Part shown: in pieces, positions 48,045-57,568 of the stretch
Position numbering within the stretch: the first letter of the stretch is position 1
Layout of the letters: every line of letters begins with the position of its first letter
Assembly: GCA_030835085.1 (NCBI GenBank)
Contig: JAUQWQ010000190.1
Location: forward strand, 1-57,568
Origin: Ignavibacteria bacterium
Lineage (GTDB): Bacteria > Bacteroidota > Ignavibacteria > Tepidaquicellales > OLB5
Direction: 5' to 3'
Length of the DNA stretch: 57,568 nucleotides
The notes under the pieces: model-generated
Told to the model about the DNA's origin: nothing
Seen by the model: only the letters and a program-made list of their open reading frames with translations
The model's database searches: none
Made by a program: the position numbers and the translations under genes

Positions 48045-49508
48045 TTATCTGAATGTTCCATCTATTATGAAACCATTGCTTTGAAAATCATCACCAAATA
48101 ATTCTGTTGATAAAAAAAATGTATAAAATCCTTCTTTAAAGGGAATAGATATTGGATTTACAGAAAGTCCACTATTATATGAATAAATTAATTCATCGTT
48201 AAACAAATTATAAACATTAATATACTCCTTTTCTACAACTATACAATAATTGTAACCTGTGTAATTTTCCAGATCATAAATTTCTTTATACTTTCGGCTG
48301 AAATATTCTTTATTCGTTTTAATTTCAACAAATCCCACTTTATACTTACCAGTTACAAAGAACTTAATATAATCGTCTGCAAAAGCAAAAATGCCATTTA
48401 TTTCTCTTAATGATAATATTGGTTTAATTGTATCATTCGCATTTACATACATTAAAGAATCTTTTTCGTAATTTTTGAGAAATTTCACAAATTTAATCTG
48501 TGAAGGTATAACAATAGTGCCCAGTGTAAATTTTTTCACATATTCCAAATCACCATTCACTTTTTTATACAACTCCAGATACTTCTCTCCGCCAAGCTCA
48601 CTCAATAAAAATGAATTGTACAATCCCGCTACAGCATAGCTCATGCTTGCGTCATTGTTATAAAATCCTTCGTTTGTTAATATTGAATCGTATGTCAGTA
48701 TACTTGATTTTTCAAGGTAATAGCCCAGATCAGTCAGAACCCTCGGAGCCATTCCGCCCCTGCCCCCTACGGCGACAGCAAATCCTTCCATGAAGAATGG
48801 GAGCGTGTACAGACCCAGCTTTTTGAGTTTGTAGTTGATAAGTAAGTGAGCGACTTCATGAAAATGAGTCTGGTATGATGTTACGACTTCATCGCTCCCA
48901 AGCATTGCCATCCCTTTTGCTTTAAAGCCGGTGATTTTTTCTACACTGGCTTCATCTTTACAAAAAACGTAACCGATCTTTTCTCTTTCAAGTATGCGCT
49001 TCTCTGATATGGTAAAGCCAAGAGTATCGGCAATCATTTCCACAAAATCGTCAAGTCTTTTTATGCAGTAATCATTAAAATACTTCGGCTCTTCAATCAG
49101 GAAAGCAAAATATTTGCTTTCCTTCTTTTCCCAAAGCCTTGGATAGAATGAACTATTTGTAACAAATCCATTATCAAAGTAATACTTAAGTGAATAATTT
49201 GCTGCCGGTACATTGAATGTTACTTCGGTATAAGTATCTGCAAGGGGCTGTTCTTTGATCTCATATTTATATTTACCGCTGGTGATGCCTGATTTAATTT
49301 CAACGGGCAATTCATACGCGATAAGGATTTTATTTTCTACACCGGTATACTCAATACCAAGCCTGCCGCTGTATTTAAGCTCATCTTTATTTATATAATC
49401 ACTTATCTCAGCTTTATCATAAATCAATGCATCAAAAAACTTTTCCGGAATTGTTTGAGAAAATATTGAAGGGACTAAGAAAAACAATATTAAAAAGAAT
49501 CTGGACAT
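48045..49508 (-). CDS. Secreted putative gluzincin-like zinc metallopeptidase
   Basis: Signal peptide; HFHEVAHLLINYKLKKLGLYTLPFFMEGFAVAVGG (HExxH plus distal Glu). Confidence 0.65.
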   Translation of the reverse strand: MSRFFLILFFLVPSIFSQTIPEKFFDALIYDKAEISDYINKDELKYSGRLGIEYTGVENKILIAYELPVEIKSGITSGKYKYEIKEQPLADTYTEVTFNVPAANYSLKYYFDNGFVTNSSFYPRLWEKKESKYFAFLIEEPKYFNDYCIKRLDDFVEMIADTLGFTISEKRILEREKIGYVFCKDEASVEKITGFKAKGMAMLGSDEVVTSYQTHFHEVAHLLINYKLKKLGLYTLPFFMEGFAVAVGGRGGMAPRVLTDLGYYLEKSSILTYDSILTNEGFYNNDASMSYAVAGLYNSFLLSELGGEKYLELYKKVNGDLEYVKKFTLGTIVIPSQIKFVKFLKNYEKDSLMYVNANDTIKPILSLREINGIFAFADDYIKFFVTGKYKVGFVEIKTNKEYFSRKYKEIYDLENYTGYNYCIVVEKEYINVYNLFNDELIYSYNSGLSVNPISIPFKEGFYTFFLSTELFGDDFQSNGFIIDGTFR

Positions 49509-49658
49509 TGTTTTGTTTTTTGTTGTTTAACCCTTCCACGAAATTAGTTTTTATGAAGATAATATATTGTTTACTTAAATTTACCGAAATCAATCATCGG
49601 TTTTTTATTCGTGGTACGAGGGATTCCAATTGGTAGTACAAGGAAAATTAAATACATA

Positions 49659-49686
49659 TTTTGACATTTGGATTTTGACATTTGGT
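49659..49686 (+). repeat. 14-bp tandem duplication
   Basis: TTTTGACATTTGGA then TTTTGACATTTGGT, just outside the yifB stop codon. Confidence 0.8.
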
Positions 49687-49695
49687 ATTTTGCCT

Positions 49696-51237
49696 CTATC
49701 CCATCCACATGGTTCTATCCAGCGAACGGTACTGAATAGCTTCGCTGATATGCGCAGAATTAATATTTTCATCACCATTCAGGTCAGCAATTGTGCGGGC
49801 AACCTTCAATATCCGGTCATATGCGCGCGCTGATAGTCCGAGTTTAGTTATTGCCATTTTCATCAGTTCTTCGCTGGCAGTATCTATTTTACAATACTCC
49901 CTGATATCCTTGGATTGCATATCTGCATTGCAGAAAATATGTTTCTTATCTTTAAATCTCCTTATCTGGAAATCACGGGCTTTAATCACACGCTGCCTGA
50001 TATCTACTGATGGCTCTCCGGCAGTTGTTGAAGAAAGCTCTTTATATTTCACTGACTGAACCTGGATATGTATATCAATTCTATCTAACAGCGGACCCGA
50101 TATTTTGGACATATATCTTTGTATCTGCTGCGGCTGGCACTGGCAATCCTGGTTCGGGTTGCCGTAATTGCCGCAGGGGCAGGGATTCATTGCCGATGCG
50201 AGCATAAAATTACACGGGTAGTCTACTGTAACCTTCGATCTTGATATCGTTACCCTTCCGTCCTCAAGCGGCTGGCGCATAACTTCAAGCACATTTTTTT
50301 TGAATTCAGGAAGCTCATCAAGGAATAACACACCATGATGCGCGAAAGAAATTTCTCCCGGCTTCGCTGCGGGTCCCCCGCCGACAAGCGCAACATCACT
50401 TATAGTATGATGCGGTGAGCGGTACGGCCTGATGGAAACAAGAGCAGTATTTGAAGGAAGTAATCCTGCAACAGAATGTATCTTGGTGGTTTCAAGGGCT
50501 TCATCAAACGTCATAGGTGGTAATATTGTGGGAATACGTTTTGCCAGCATTGTCTTTCCTGAGCCGGGAGGTCCGACCATAATAATATTATGCCCCCCTG
50601 CTGCAGCTACTTCAAGGGCACGTTTAACTTCATGCTGACCCTTTACATCGGCAAAATCAACAATACTTTTCTGGTCAACATTAAATATTTCTTTCAGGTC
50701 AACTTTAAATGGCTCCAAACCGCCGCCGTTATTCAGAAACTCAACAACTTCCTGCAATGAACCAAGCGGGAAAACATCAATACCATCAACCATAGCGGCT
50801 TCTTTGGCATTCTCTTCGGGTACTATTAATCCTTTTATTCCCTGCTTTCGTGCTTCTATTGCTATTGGGAGTACTCCCCTTACCGGTCTGAGTTTTCCAT
50901 CCAGTGATAGCTCACCCACAAAAATATGATCTGCGAACATATCGGGTTTTATCTGGTCAGCTTCGCAAATCACGCCAAGCGCAATAGGCAGGTCAAACCC
51001 GCTGCCTTCTTTCCTGATATCAGCTGGTGCGAGATTAATTGTTATTCTTCTGTTGGGGGTGTAGTATCCTGAGTTCTTTATCGCGGCAACTACTCTTTCC
51101 GATGCTTCGGAAACGGCTTTATCCGGTAAGCCAACAATAATGAACCTTGAAGGAACCTGTGTGGAAAAATGAGTTTCAACCTTAACAACAAATGCATTTA
51201 CTCCAACAGTAACCGCTGTTAATACAGGTGATATCAT
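49696..51237 (-). CDS. YifB/ComM-family Mg-chelatase-like AAA ATPase
   Basis: VGLPDKAVSEASERVVAAIKNSG, MVGPPGSGKTMLAKRIPTILPP, RPYRSPHHTISDVALVGGG, MNPCPCGNYG. Confidence 0.95.
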   Translation of the reverse strand: MISPVLTAVTVGVNAFVVKVETHFSTQVPSRFIIVGLPDKAVSEASERVVAAIKNSGYYTPNRRITINLAPADIRKEGSGFDLPIALGVICEADQIKPDMFADHIFVGELSLDGKLRPVRGVLPIAIEARKQGIKGLIVPEENAKEAAMVDGIDVFPLGSLQEVVEFLNNGGGLEPFKVDLKEIFNVDQKSIVDFADVKGQHEVKRALEVAAAGGHNIIMVGPPGSGKTMLAKRIPTILPPMTFDEALETTKIHSVAGLLPSNTALVSIRPYRSPHHTISDVALVGGGPAAKPGEISFAHHGVLFLDELPEFKKNVLEVMRQPLEDGRVTISRSKVTVDYPCNFMLASAMNPCPCGNYGNPNQDCQCQPQQIQRYMSKISGPLLDRIDIHIQVQSVKYKELSSTTAGEPSVDIRQRVIKARDFQIRRFKDKKHIFCNADMQSKDIREYCKIDTASEELMKMAITKLGLSARAYDRILKVARTIADLNGDENINSAHISEAIQYRSLDRTMWMG

Positions 51238-51271
51238 AATTTTTAATTAAGCCATAAAGGCATATAATGTT

Positions 51272-52348
51272 TTAAAAGATCTTTTGTTGTCTCAGCTCTT
51301 TTATATCGCTTTCGTTTAGTTTCGCTTCAAGTATAACAGTGTTATCAAAAACTTCCGTTTCAACTTTATCAAGCAGCTTTATTGCTGCAGGCGGCTTTTT
51401 GCCGCTTAGCGTTGTGGATAGCTTTGCAAGCGCTATTACTGCTTCCATGCGGTTCTTAAGCTCGGTAGCTGAATTATTATCCTCACACTGGTTTTGCATA
51501 ATTATCTCAATATCATCGGTCATCTTCAGCGAAAACGCAACGGAGTTTATCTTTTTATAAATTGAAAAAAGTTCGTTCATGTTTTCGTTTTGCGTAGTAT
51601 CGCTCAGGCTCAAAGAATCAGCCGGCTCACCGCCCGGCAGAACGCTGCTTTTCTTTTTATTCATGTCAGAAAAATTCTCAAAGATGCCGCGAATGAACAA
51701 TTTCTGGTTTGAAATCATCCAGAGGTTATCTTTATGCTTGATCTGTTCAATTTCCTTCAAAAGATTGAAGTTAGTTAAAAGTCCCGCAGTAGATGTATCG
51801 CTAACAGTGAAAGTATTTTCGATCTGCTTAAGATAATTGCTTGCGCAAAGGGTAAAGTCATCTTTAAAATAGAAATTCAGGTTCGCATCAACCTGTTTGT
51901 ATACGGTAATCCCGTTTGGATAATCTATTTTTGTGTAAAGTGTATCAGCGGTAACATAATCATTAACCCGTTTGCGGTCAAACGTACCTTTAACAACAAT
52001 AACATTATCGCCTATCCATGAATTGGAAAAATACATCTCATCAATTCCGTTGGAAATACTTACGCCCGCAGCCTGGTTAATGAGGTTCAAAAAACCGCCA
52101 AAGTTGCGCTCTGCACTGAAAACAGAATCCGAAAGGAACTGCTCCCAAAACTTTGTATCGCGCATCTTCTTGAAATTGAAGTACATCACAAACTGGGGAT
52201 CAGTTTGCAGCAAAGCAAGATTTTGTTTAACAGTAAGCGGCAAAGGGTCAGGGTCAAGTTTCTTTCCGCAATTAACAATGAACAATGAGCAATTAACAAT
52301 AATTACAAAGTAAGCAATACTCCTAAACAGACGCTTTTTATTGTTCAT
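51272..52348 (-). CDS. Putative lipoprotein of unknown function
   Basis: N-terminal hydrophobic segment ending in VNCGKKLDPDP (lipobox-like); intact 358-aa ORF. Confidence 0.65.
   Translation of the reverse strand: MNNKKRLFRSIAYFVIIVNCSLFIVNCGKKLDPDPLPLTVKQNLALLQTDPQFVMYFNFKKMRDTKFWEQFLSDSVFSAERNFGGFLNLINQAAGVSISNGIDEMYFSNSWIGDNVIVVKGTFDRKRVNDYVTADTLYTKIDYPNGITVYKQVDANLNFYFKDDFTLCASNYLKQIENTFTVSDTSTAGLLTNFNLLKEIEQIKHKDNLWMISNQKLFIRGIFENFSDMNKKKSSVLPGGEPADSLSLSDTTQNENMNELFSIYKKINSVAFSLKMTDDIEIIMQNQCEDNNSATELKNRMEAVIALAKLSTTLSGKKPPAAIKLLDKVETEVFDNTVILEAKLNESDIKELRQQKIF
52268..52300 (+). repeat. Direct repeat GCAATTAACAAT (x2, 21-bp period) inside the lipoprotein signal-peptide coding region
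   Basis: gcaattaacaat gaacaatga gcaattaacaat; related string attgttcattgataattgccaatt at 52340-52363 around the start codon. Confidence 0.75.
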
Positions 52349-52374
52349 TGATAATTGCCAATTGTAATTTGATA

Positions 52375-53208
52375 TTAATAGTCTTTTTTAGCAAAATAAT
52401 AAACTGAATAAGCCATTGTTACCAGTAAAAATAACACTGAGCTTATCGGTGAAAGCCACGAAATAGTAAATGTACTCGTCTCAGCATTCACAGAACTTTT
52501 CCACATGTTAATCTGCTCACCATTGATAAGTGATGTTGTAATATCCCTGAATTCACCCGGTTTCGGGAAAAGGTAATAAAGGAAATCAAACACGAACTTA
52601 ACAGTTTCATTGGTAACCAGGCTGAATATTACAGCCTCTCTCACCGAGAGCAGCGGGCAGAGTACAAATATCAGGAAGAAATTGACAAGTATAGCTACAA
52701 CGGTACTTTGCGTTGTTAACCCTATAATAACAACAATGCTGTACATCACCGCAAAGGCCAGCGTTAACCATAGAATTGAAAGGAGGAATGTTGGATCCCA
52801 GTAGCCGGATTTTAGCGAAAGTATGAGCCAAATCGATCCCATCAGGAAAACCATACTTAAGAATACAAACAACACTGCACCCAAATACTTTGAGATCAGT
52901 ATCATTGGCCTTGATATTGGCTTTGAAATCAGCAGATCAATTGTGCCCTTTTCAAGCATAGAAGGGATAAATGAGGCGGTTGAAATAAGCGAGAAGAAAA
53001 TTATCAGGTTCCATGAAATTGTCAGAAATCCTGTTTCAACCTGGTGAACAAGCATTTTGGAATCAGCAAGGCTCATTACGCCTTCAACGGAATCCATGTT
53101 CACGAGAAATATCATGATCAGTATAACAATGGCATAGAATATATAATAACCTATAAATATTTTCTTTGCCAAAGCTTCACGGAAAGTATTTTGAATTATT
53201 GTCAGCAT
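52375..53208 (-). CDS. ABC transporter permease
   Basis: Multiple TM segments; STASFIPSMLEKGTIDLLISKPISRPMILISKYLGA typical of ABC-2 type; adjacent to ATPase. Confidence 0.85.
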   Translation of the reverse strand: MLTIIQNTFREALAKKIFIGYYIFYAIVILIMIFLVNMDSVEGVMSLADSKMLVHQVETGFLTISWNLIIFFSLISTASFIPSMLEKGTIDLLISKPISRPMILISKYLGAVLFVFLSMVFLMGSIWLILSLKSGYWDPTFLLSILWLTLAFAVMYSIVVIIGLTTQSTVVAILVNFFLIFVLCPLLSVREAVIFSLVTNETVKFVFDFLYYLFPKPGEFRDITTSLINGEQINMWKSSVNAETSTFTISWLSPISSVLFLLVTMAYSVYYFAKKDY

Positions 53209-53217
53209 TATATATCC

Positions 53218-54150
53218 TTAGTTGGTATTATCCTTTTTTATTACGTTAATAAATAATTCCTCAAGGGTACTTGTTTTCTGGTTCACTGTCTGAATCTTAA
53301 CGCCGTTTGAGCGAAGTGAATCAATTATCCCGTTAAGCTTATCAATGCCTGCTTCGGTGTTAATTTCTTTCTCGCCAATTCCCGCATTGCCGTCAATTGC
53401 CAGTACTTTCTGTTTTACATCCATAGTAAGCGTATCTACAGTATGGATAGCGAAAATGTTCTCGGCTTTTGTGAGGTCATCAACATTACCTTCTTTTATG
53501 AGGTCACCTTTGTTTAAAATAGCAACACGGTCGCATATCATTTCAACCTCTGAAAGCAAATGTGAGTTGAGGAAAATTGTCTTGCCGCGTGATTTTATCT
53601 GTGCAAGTATGTCACGGATCTCTTTCCTTCCGATAGGATCAACACCGTCTGTAGGCTCATCAAGGAATATCAGGTCAGGATCGCTTAACATTGACTGCGC
53701 AAGACCCAGTTTCTGCATCATACCTTTTGAATACTTTTTGATCTTGGTGTTGCGCCATTGGGTCAGATTCATCATCCCGAGCATTTCATCTATGCGCTTG
53801 TTCATATCAGTGCCTGCACTCATACCTGAGAGCTGGCCGTAATATTTCAAAACCTGCTCACCTGTTAAATAACTGGGGAATTTGTGATTTTCCGGCAGGT
53901 ATCCAACCTTAGTTTTAGCTTTGTGGTTTTTAACATCTGTGCCAAAAAGCTTCGCTGATCCGTTTGTGGGAAATGTTATTGCAAGCAGTATTTTAATAAG
54001 TGTTGTTTTACCTGCGCCGTTGGGTCCAAGTAAACCAAATATCTCGCCCTGCTCAACATTGAATGTAAAGTCATTCAAAGCGTTAACTTTCTGCTTTGAA
54101 AACTTTTGAGTGTACTCTTTGTACAGATTTTGGGTTTCTATTACGTGCAT
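53218..54150 (-). CDS. ABC transporter ATP-binding protein
   Basis: LLGPNGAGKTTLIKILL, YSKGMMQKLGLAQSMLSDPDLIFLDEPTDGVDP. Confidence 0.95.
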   Translation of the reverse strand: MHVIETQNLYKEYTQKFSKQKVNALNDFTFNVEQGEIFGLLGPNGAGKTTLIKILLAITFPTNGSAKLFGTDVKNHKAKTKVGYLPENHKFPSYLTGEQVLKYYGQLSGMSAGTDMNKRIDEMLGMMNLTQWRNTKIKKYSKGMMQKLGLAQSMLSDPDLIFLDEPTDGVDPIGRKEIRDILAQIKSRGKTIFLNSHLLSEVEMICDRVAILNKGDLIKEGNVDDLTKAENIFAIHTVDTLTMDVKQKVLAIDGNAGIGEKEINTEAGIDKLNGIIDSLRSNGVKIQTVNQKTSTLEELFINVIKKDNTN

Positions 54151-54153
54151 ATA

Positions 54154-54648
54154 TTATTTTTTTGTAAATTCCTTAAGCAAAAATTCAAATTCCCCGCGTG
54201 TAACTACTGCGGGTTTTTCGTTTGATTCACGAATTGCATCGCTTCTTTCGACTCTTCTATCCTTAACTTCACCCCAAAAACTCTCTGATGATAGTATCCT
54301 TGACCCGCATTCCTTTGCAAATGATGTAACATCCCTGTCACTTGAGACTACTTTCATGAGCTTAGGGTTTCTGGATTTTTCAATCAGGTGTTTTATCAAT
54401 GCATCGGCGTGACCGTAATCGGGTCCAACCCCGGTTTTGGAAAATTTTACATTTATATTTCCTTCATGTTTATTCTGCCCGAAGCCATCGAATACCAGTA
54501 TACATTTTGTGCTTCTTCCGTGATAGTGATTGCGCAGCTTTTGGATCATAGTATCAACGCAGATATCCTGTGACTGAGCCAGCAGTACCCTCAACTCAGT
54601 AACTTTATGCATCAGGTTATATGCATCGATAATTATGGTTTCCATCAA
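54154..54648 (-). CDS. NYN-domain (YacP-like) protein
   Basis: IIIDAYNLMHK, ILVFDGFG, DALIKHLIE, VVSSDRDVTSFAKECG. Confidence 0.8.
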   Translation of the reverse strand: MMETIIIDAYNLMHKVTELRVLLAQSQDICVDTMIQKLRNHYHGRSTKCILVFDGFGQNKHEGNINVKFSKTGVGPDYGHADALIKHLIEKSRNPKLMKVVSSDRDVTSFAKECGSRILSSESFWGEVKDRRVERSDAIRESNEKPAVVTRGEFEFLLKEFTKK

Positions 54649-54675
54649 AAGTTCGCTATTTCACTATCCGGTTGT

Positions 54676-56016
54676 TTACGGTCTGTTCCTGTACATCAGC
54701 CTTGGGAACGGAATTGATTCCCGCACATGGTCCAGCTTGCAAAGCCAGCAAACAACGCGCTCAATACCCATACCGAAACCGCTGTGCGGAACGCTGCCGA
54801 ACCGGCGGAGATCCAGGTACCACTGAAACGCATCCAAGGGCAGATTATGTTCCTTAATTCTGGATTCCAGTAACCCAAGGTCATCTTCACGCTCACTGCC
54901 GCCAACAATTTCACCGTAACCTTCAGGTGCAAGCACATCAACGCCGCGCACAACTTTAGGGTTCTCAGGGTCACGCTTCATATAGAAAGCTTTAGCTTCT
55001 GATGGCCAGTTGTAAACCATAACGGGTCTATCATAATCTTCAACAACAGCCTCTTCATGCGGCGCGCCAAAATCTTCGCCCCATGGAAAGGGTCTTATTT
55101 CTTCTTCGCCGCCATCAGCTTTTTTGCGGATAAGCGGAACATTCTTTTTATTTATTATCTCAACTGCTTCATCATATGTGATCCTGGGGAATGGCTTTTT
55201 AACCGCTTCCAGTTTTGTAATATCACGCTCTAGTATATCAAGCTCTTTTCTTCTGTTCTTAATTACACGTTCTACTATATATACAATAAAGTCCTCAATA
55301 AGATCCATATCATCGTAAATATCGTAGAAGGCCATTTCGGGCTCAATCATCCAGAACTCAGTTAAATGCCTGCGTGTCTTTGATTTTTCCGCGCGGAAAG
55401 TGGGACCAAAGTCGTAAACCTTGCCAAATGCCATAGCTCCGGCTTCAGCATATAATTGACCTGTCTGCGCGAGGTAAGCCTTGCCAAGATCAAAGTATTC
55501 TGATGAGAACAATGTTGTCGTTCCTTCAGCTGCGTTTGGTGTAAATATCGGTGAATCAAAAAGCGTAAAGCCGTTATCATACATGTAATCTCGGCATGCT
55601 TTAATAATTTCTTCACGTACTTTTATGATTGCAGTCTGCCTTTGCGAACGCACCCATAAATGCCTGTGATCAGCAAGGAATTCTATTCCGTGGTCCTTCG
55701 GTGTTATCGGGTACGCTTCAGCTACCTGTATAACTTCAATATCTCTTACATGGAGCTCATACTCTTCTTTCTTGGGATGTTTCGCAACTGTTCCGGTCAC
55801 TATTAGTGATGATTCCTGGGTAAGTTTTTTGAAATCTTCCCAAACTTTTTCGGTTACTTCTTTCTGGGATACAACTCCCTGTATAATTCCTGTGCCGTCC
55901 CTTAACTGCGGGAACATTAATTTTCCTGAGGTCCGGATATTATACAGCCACCCCCGGATGATAACTTCCTGGCCTACGTAATCTGCAATTTTATCAATAT
56001 AATAGCGTTTTTTCAC
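54676..56016 (-). CDS. asnS: Asparaginyl-tRNA synthetase
   Basis: OB-fold start [24 protein letters not shown]; class II motifs [22 protein letters not shown] and [13 protein letters not shown]. Confidence 0.92.
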   Translation of the reverse strand: MKKRYYIDKIADYVGQEVIIRGWLYNIRTSGKLMFPQLRDGTGIIQGVVSQKEVTEKVWEDFKKLTQESSLIVTGTVAKHPKKEEYELHVRDIEVIQVAEAYPITPKDHGIEFLADHRHLWVRSQRQTAIIKVREEIIKACRDYMYDNGFTLFDSPIFTPNAAEGTTTLFSSEYFDLGKAYLAQTGQLYAEAGAMAFGKVYDFGPTFRAEKSKTRRHLTEFWMIEPEMAFYDIYDDMDLIEDFIVYIVERVIKNRRKELDILERDITKLEAVKKPFPRITYDEAVEIINKKNVPLIRKKADGGEEEIRPFPWGEDFGAPHEEAVVEDYDRPVMVYNWPSEAKAFYMKRDPENPKVVRGVDVLAPEGYGEIVGGSEREDDLGLLESRIKEHNLPLDAFQWYLDLRRFGSVPHSGFGMGIERVVCWLCKLDHVRESIPFPRLMYRNRP

Positions 56017-56265
56017 GAATTTCTCCTTAAAAAATATAGGTTTTCTGTTGATAATTCGGAAATTACCGAAAATTTGAGAGTGTTACAATGAATAAAAAGC
56101 AGGGAAAAAGCAGATGGGAAAAGGCAAAAATATGCCGAATATATACAATTCCTGTTATTTGGGAATTTAAATTGGAAGATATCTAACTTTTCTACATTTA
56201 CTATTTTCAAAAGTTGATGTATTTTAGTTATAAGTTTAATTGAAGTATTACCTTGAATAAAAAAA

Positions 56266-56961
56266 ATGATCATGAAAAACTTACTCATCTTATCAGTTTT
56301 CCTATCAGCACTATTGCTGCTCTCATCATGCACAACTGTTTATATTCCAAATGAAATTAATGCTCCGGCTTTTAATGAACCTAACCAGTTCAAAGGCGGA
56401 ATTTCAATCGGTAACAGCGGCACAAATTTGCAGCTTGGATATTCGTTTTACAAAAATTTCGCGGCTATTGGTGATATTTCATACCTGGATAGAAAAAGCA
56501 GTGAGCCGCGCTTCCAGAGGACCTGGTCACTGGGACTGGGTTATTTTACGAGGATAAAACAATCTGATTCAATGTTCTATGAAGTATTTGGAGGTTACAG
56601 TAATGGCAGAACGAATTCAGCTTATGAAGATCAGTTTTTAACAAATGGTCCCGGTTATGAAAACGCGGATTACAATAGATTTTATGTAACACAGAATATT
56701 TCAGTCCAGCAGGAATTTATTGATTTTATAATATCGGTACGGTTCAGCTATTTCAGTTTTACCAGGTATGAATCCCATGAGTTCATAAACCCGGTAATGC
56801 CGCAGGCAATTGGAATTGAACCTGCTTTAAAGATCAGGATAGGCGGAGAATTCCTGAAGTTAAAATTTCAATTGGGATATAACCTGATAAATTCAATTAA
56901 AGGACCTGATTTTAATTACGATAGAGGTTTTGGGTTCGTTGGCCTCGAGTGCAGTTTCTAG
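56266..56961 (+). CDS. Putative lipoprotein / outer-membrane-associated beta-rich protein
   Basis: Signal peptide with lipobox LLLLSSC; alternating beta-strand-like pattern ending in aromatic residue. Confidence 0.65.
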   Translation: MIMKNLLILSVFLSALLLLSSCTTVYIPNEINAPAFNEPNQFKGGISIGNSGTNLQLGYSFYKNFAAIGDISYLDRKSSEPRFQRTWSLGLGYFTRIKQSDSMFYEVFGGYSNGRTNSAYEDQFLTNGPGYENADYNRFYVTQNISVQQEFIDFIISVRFSYFSFTRYESHEFINPVMPQAIGIEPALKIRIGGEFLKLKFQLGYNLINSIKGPDFNYDRGFGFVGLECSF

Positions 56962-57039
56962 ATGAACCTTTATTTTTTTGCCTTTTTACTTTTTGAAATC
57001 TGCATATGCAGATTGAAATCCGGCTTTGACGGATGCTTT

Positions 57040-57568
57040 TTATTTTTTTATAGGTCTCCTCACCACATAATCACCGCTTATCTTATATTTGCCGTATATT
57101 ACGTTATTGCGGATATTATCACCGTTATCCTTCTGCCTTGTGCCTGCCCACCATGCTTTAACGTAAACATCTTTCTTTGATTGCACCAGTTCTTCAAAAA
57201 TTATCACGTGACCCTTCCATACAATAAGATCACCTTTTTGTGCTGAGGAAATATCTTTTATACCGACAACAGGAAGTATATCAGCAAATTTGTCAGTATC
57301 AACAAGATCACGGCACAGCGCATTTACTTTCGGAGTTTTAAAACCGGATTTGTAAAGTACATTAAGGGCAAATATGTTACACTTTGTAGAACCGTTTAGT
57401 ACAATTAACTGATTATTCAGCCAATAAAGGTAGGTTGAGTCAACACTTGGTGAGTACCATTCTATATTCTGTTCACTTGCTGCAATTCTCATTATCTTAG
57501 CACCACTGGCATCACTTAAATCGGTAACCTCTTTGTCTTTTTCATCAACTTTTTTATCTTCGGTTGTG
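57040..57568 (-). CDS. Putative NlpC/P60- or CHAP-like protein, 5' end beyond window
   Basis: KCNIFALNVLYKSG and KGDLIVWKGHVIIFEE suggest a Cys/His papain-like fold; frame stays open upstream of the listed ATG to the window edge. Confidence 0.55.
   Translation of the reverse strand, partial: TTEDKKVDEKDKEVTDLSDASGAKIMRIAASEQNIEWYSPSVDSTYLYWLNNQLIVLNGSTKCNIFALNVLYKSGFKTPKVNALCRDLVDTDKFADILPVVGIKDISSAQKGDLIVWKGHVIIFEELVQSKKDVYVKAWWAGTRQKDNGDNIRNNVIYGKYKISGDYVVRRPIKK

Noticed and set aside
56997-57014. 18-bp perfect palindrome AATCTGCATATGCAGATT
   Set aside because: No T-tract and no second copy seen in the window; may be chance, so not promoted to a finding.
1-57568. CRISPR arrays, phage genes, transposases, retrons or defence islands
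   Set aside because: Looked for periodic repeats and hallmark proteins (Cas, integrase, reverse transcriptase, transposase, toxin-antitoxin); none seen.

Overview
The window (57.6 kb, about 38% GC by eye) looks like a chromosomal segment from the Bacteroidota/Ignavibacteriota sphere. The support is seven secreted proteins with QNYPNPFNP-type type IX secretion (T9SS) C-terminal tails and several TAnnTTTG-type -7 elements. The left 15.8 kb is one co-directional minus-strand hydrogenase locus: queF, a group 3b-type NAD(P)-linked [NiFe]-hydrogenase (HydB, cNMP-fold protein, HydG, small and large subunits, protease), HdrC-HdrB-HdrA, MvhD and a group 3c-type MvhG/MvhA-like hydrogenase, a second protease, then hypA-hypB-hypF (hypF runs off the left edge and is absent from the supplied ORF track). 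The rest holds two tandem M1 peptidases, an OmpR/HK two-component system, T9SS cargo proteins, a tRNA-Leu(GAG), paralogous membrane proteins, a transketolase-like enzyme, a MarR/rhodanese pair, yifB, an ABC transporter and asnS. The most interesting findings from reading the DNA are: (i) two promoters with the same architecture (TTTTAAG-type direct repeats 11 bp apart, 34 bp from a TAnnTTTG box), one before the two-component system and one before the adjacent secreted protein; (ii) a 91-bp intergenic element present twice; (iii) two near-palindromic MarR-type operator candidates; (iv) three terminators with identical 10-bp stems; (v) a repeat that appears to encode a lipoprotein signal peptide; (vi) the combined 3b + 3c/Hdr hydrogenase locus. 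No CRISPR array, phage or transposase was seen. All family assignments come from reading motifs; no searches were run.
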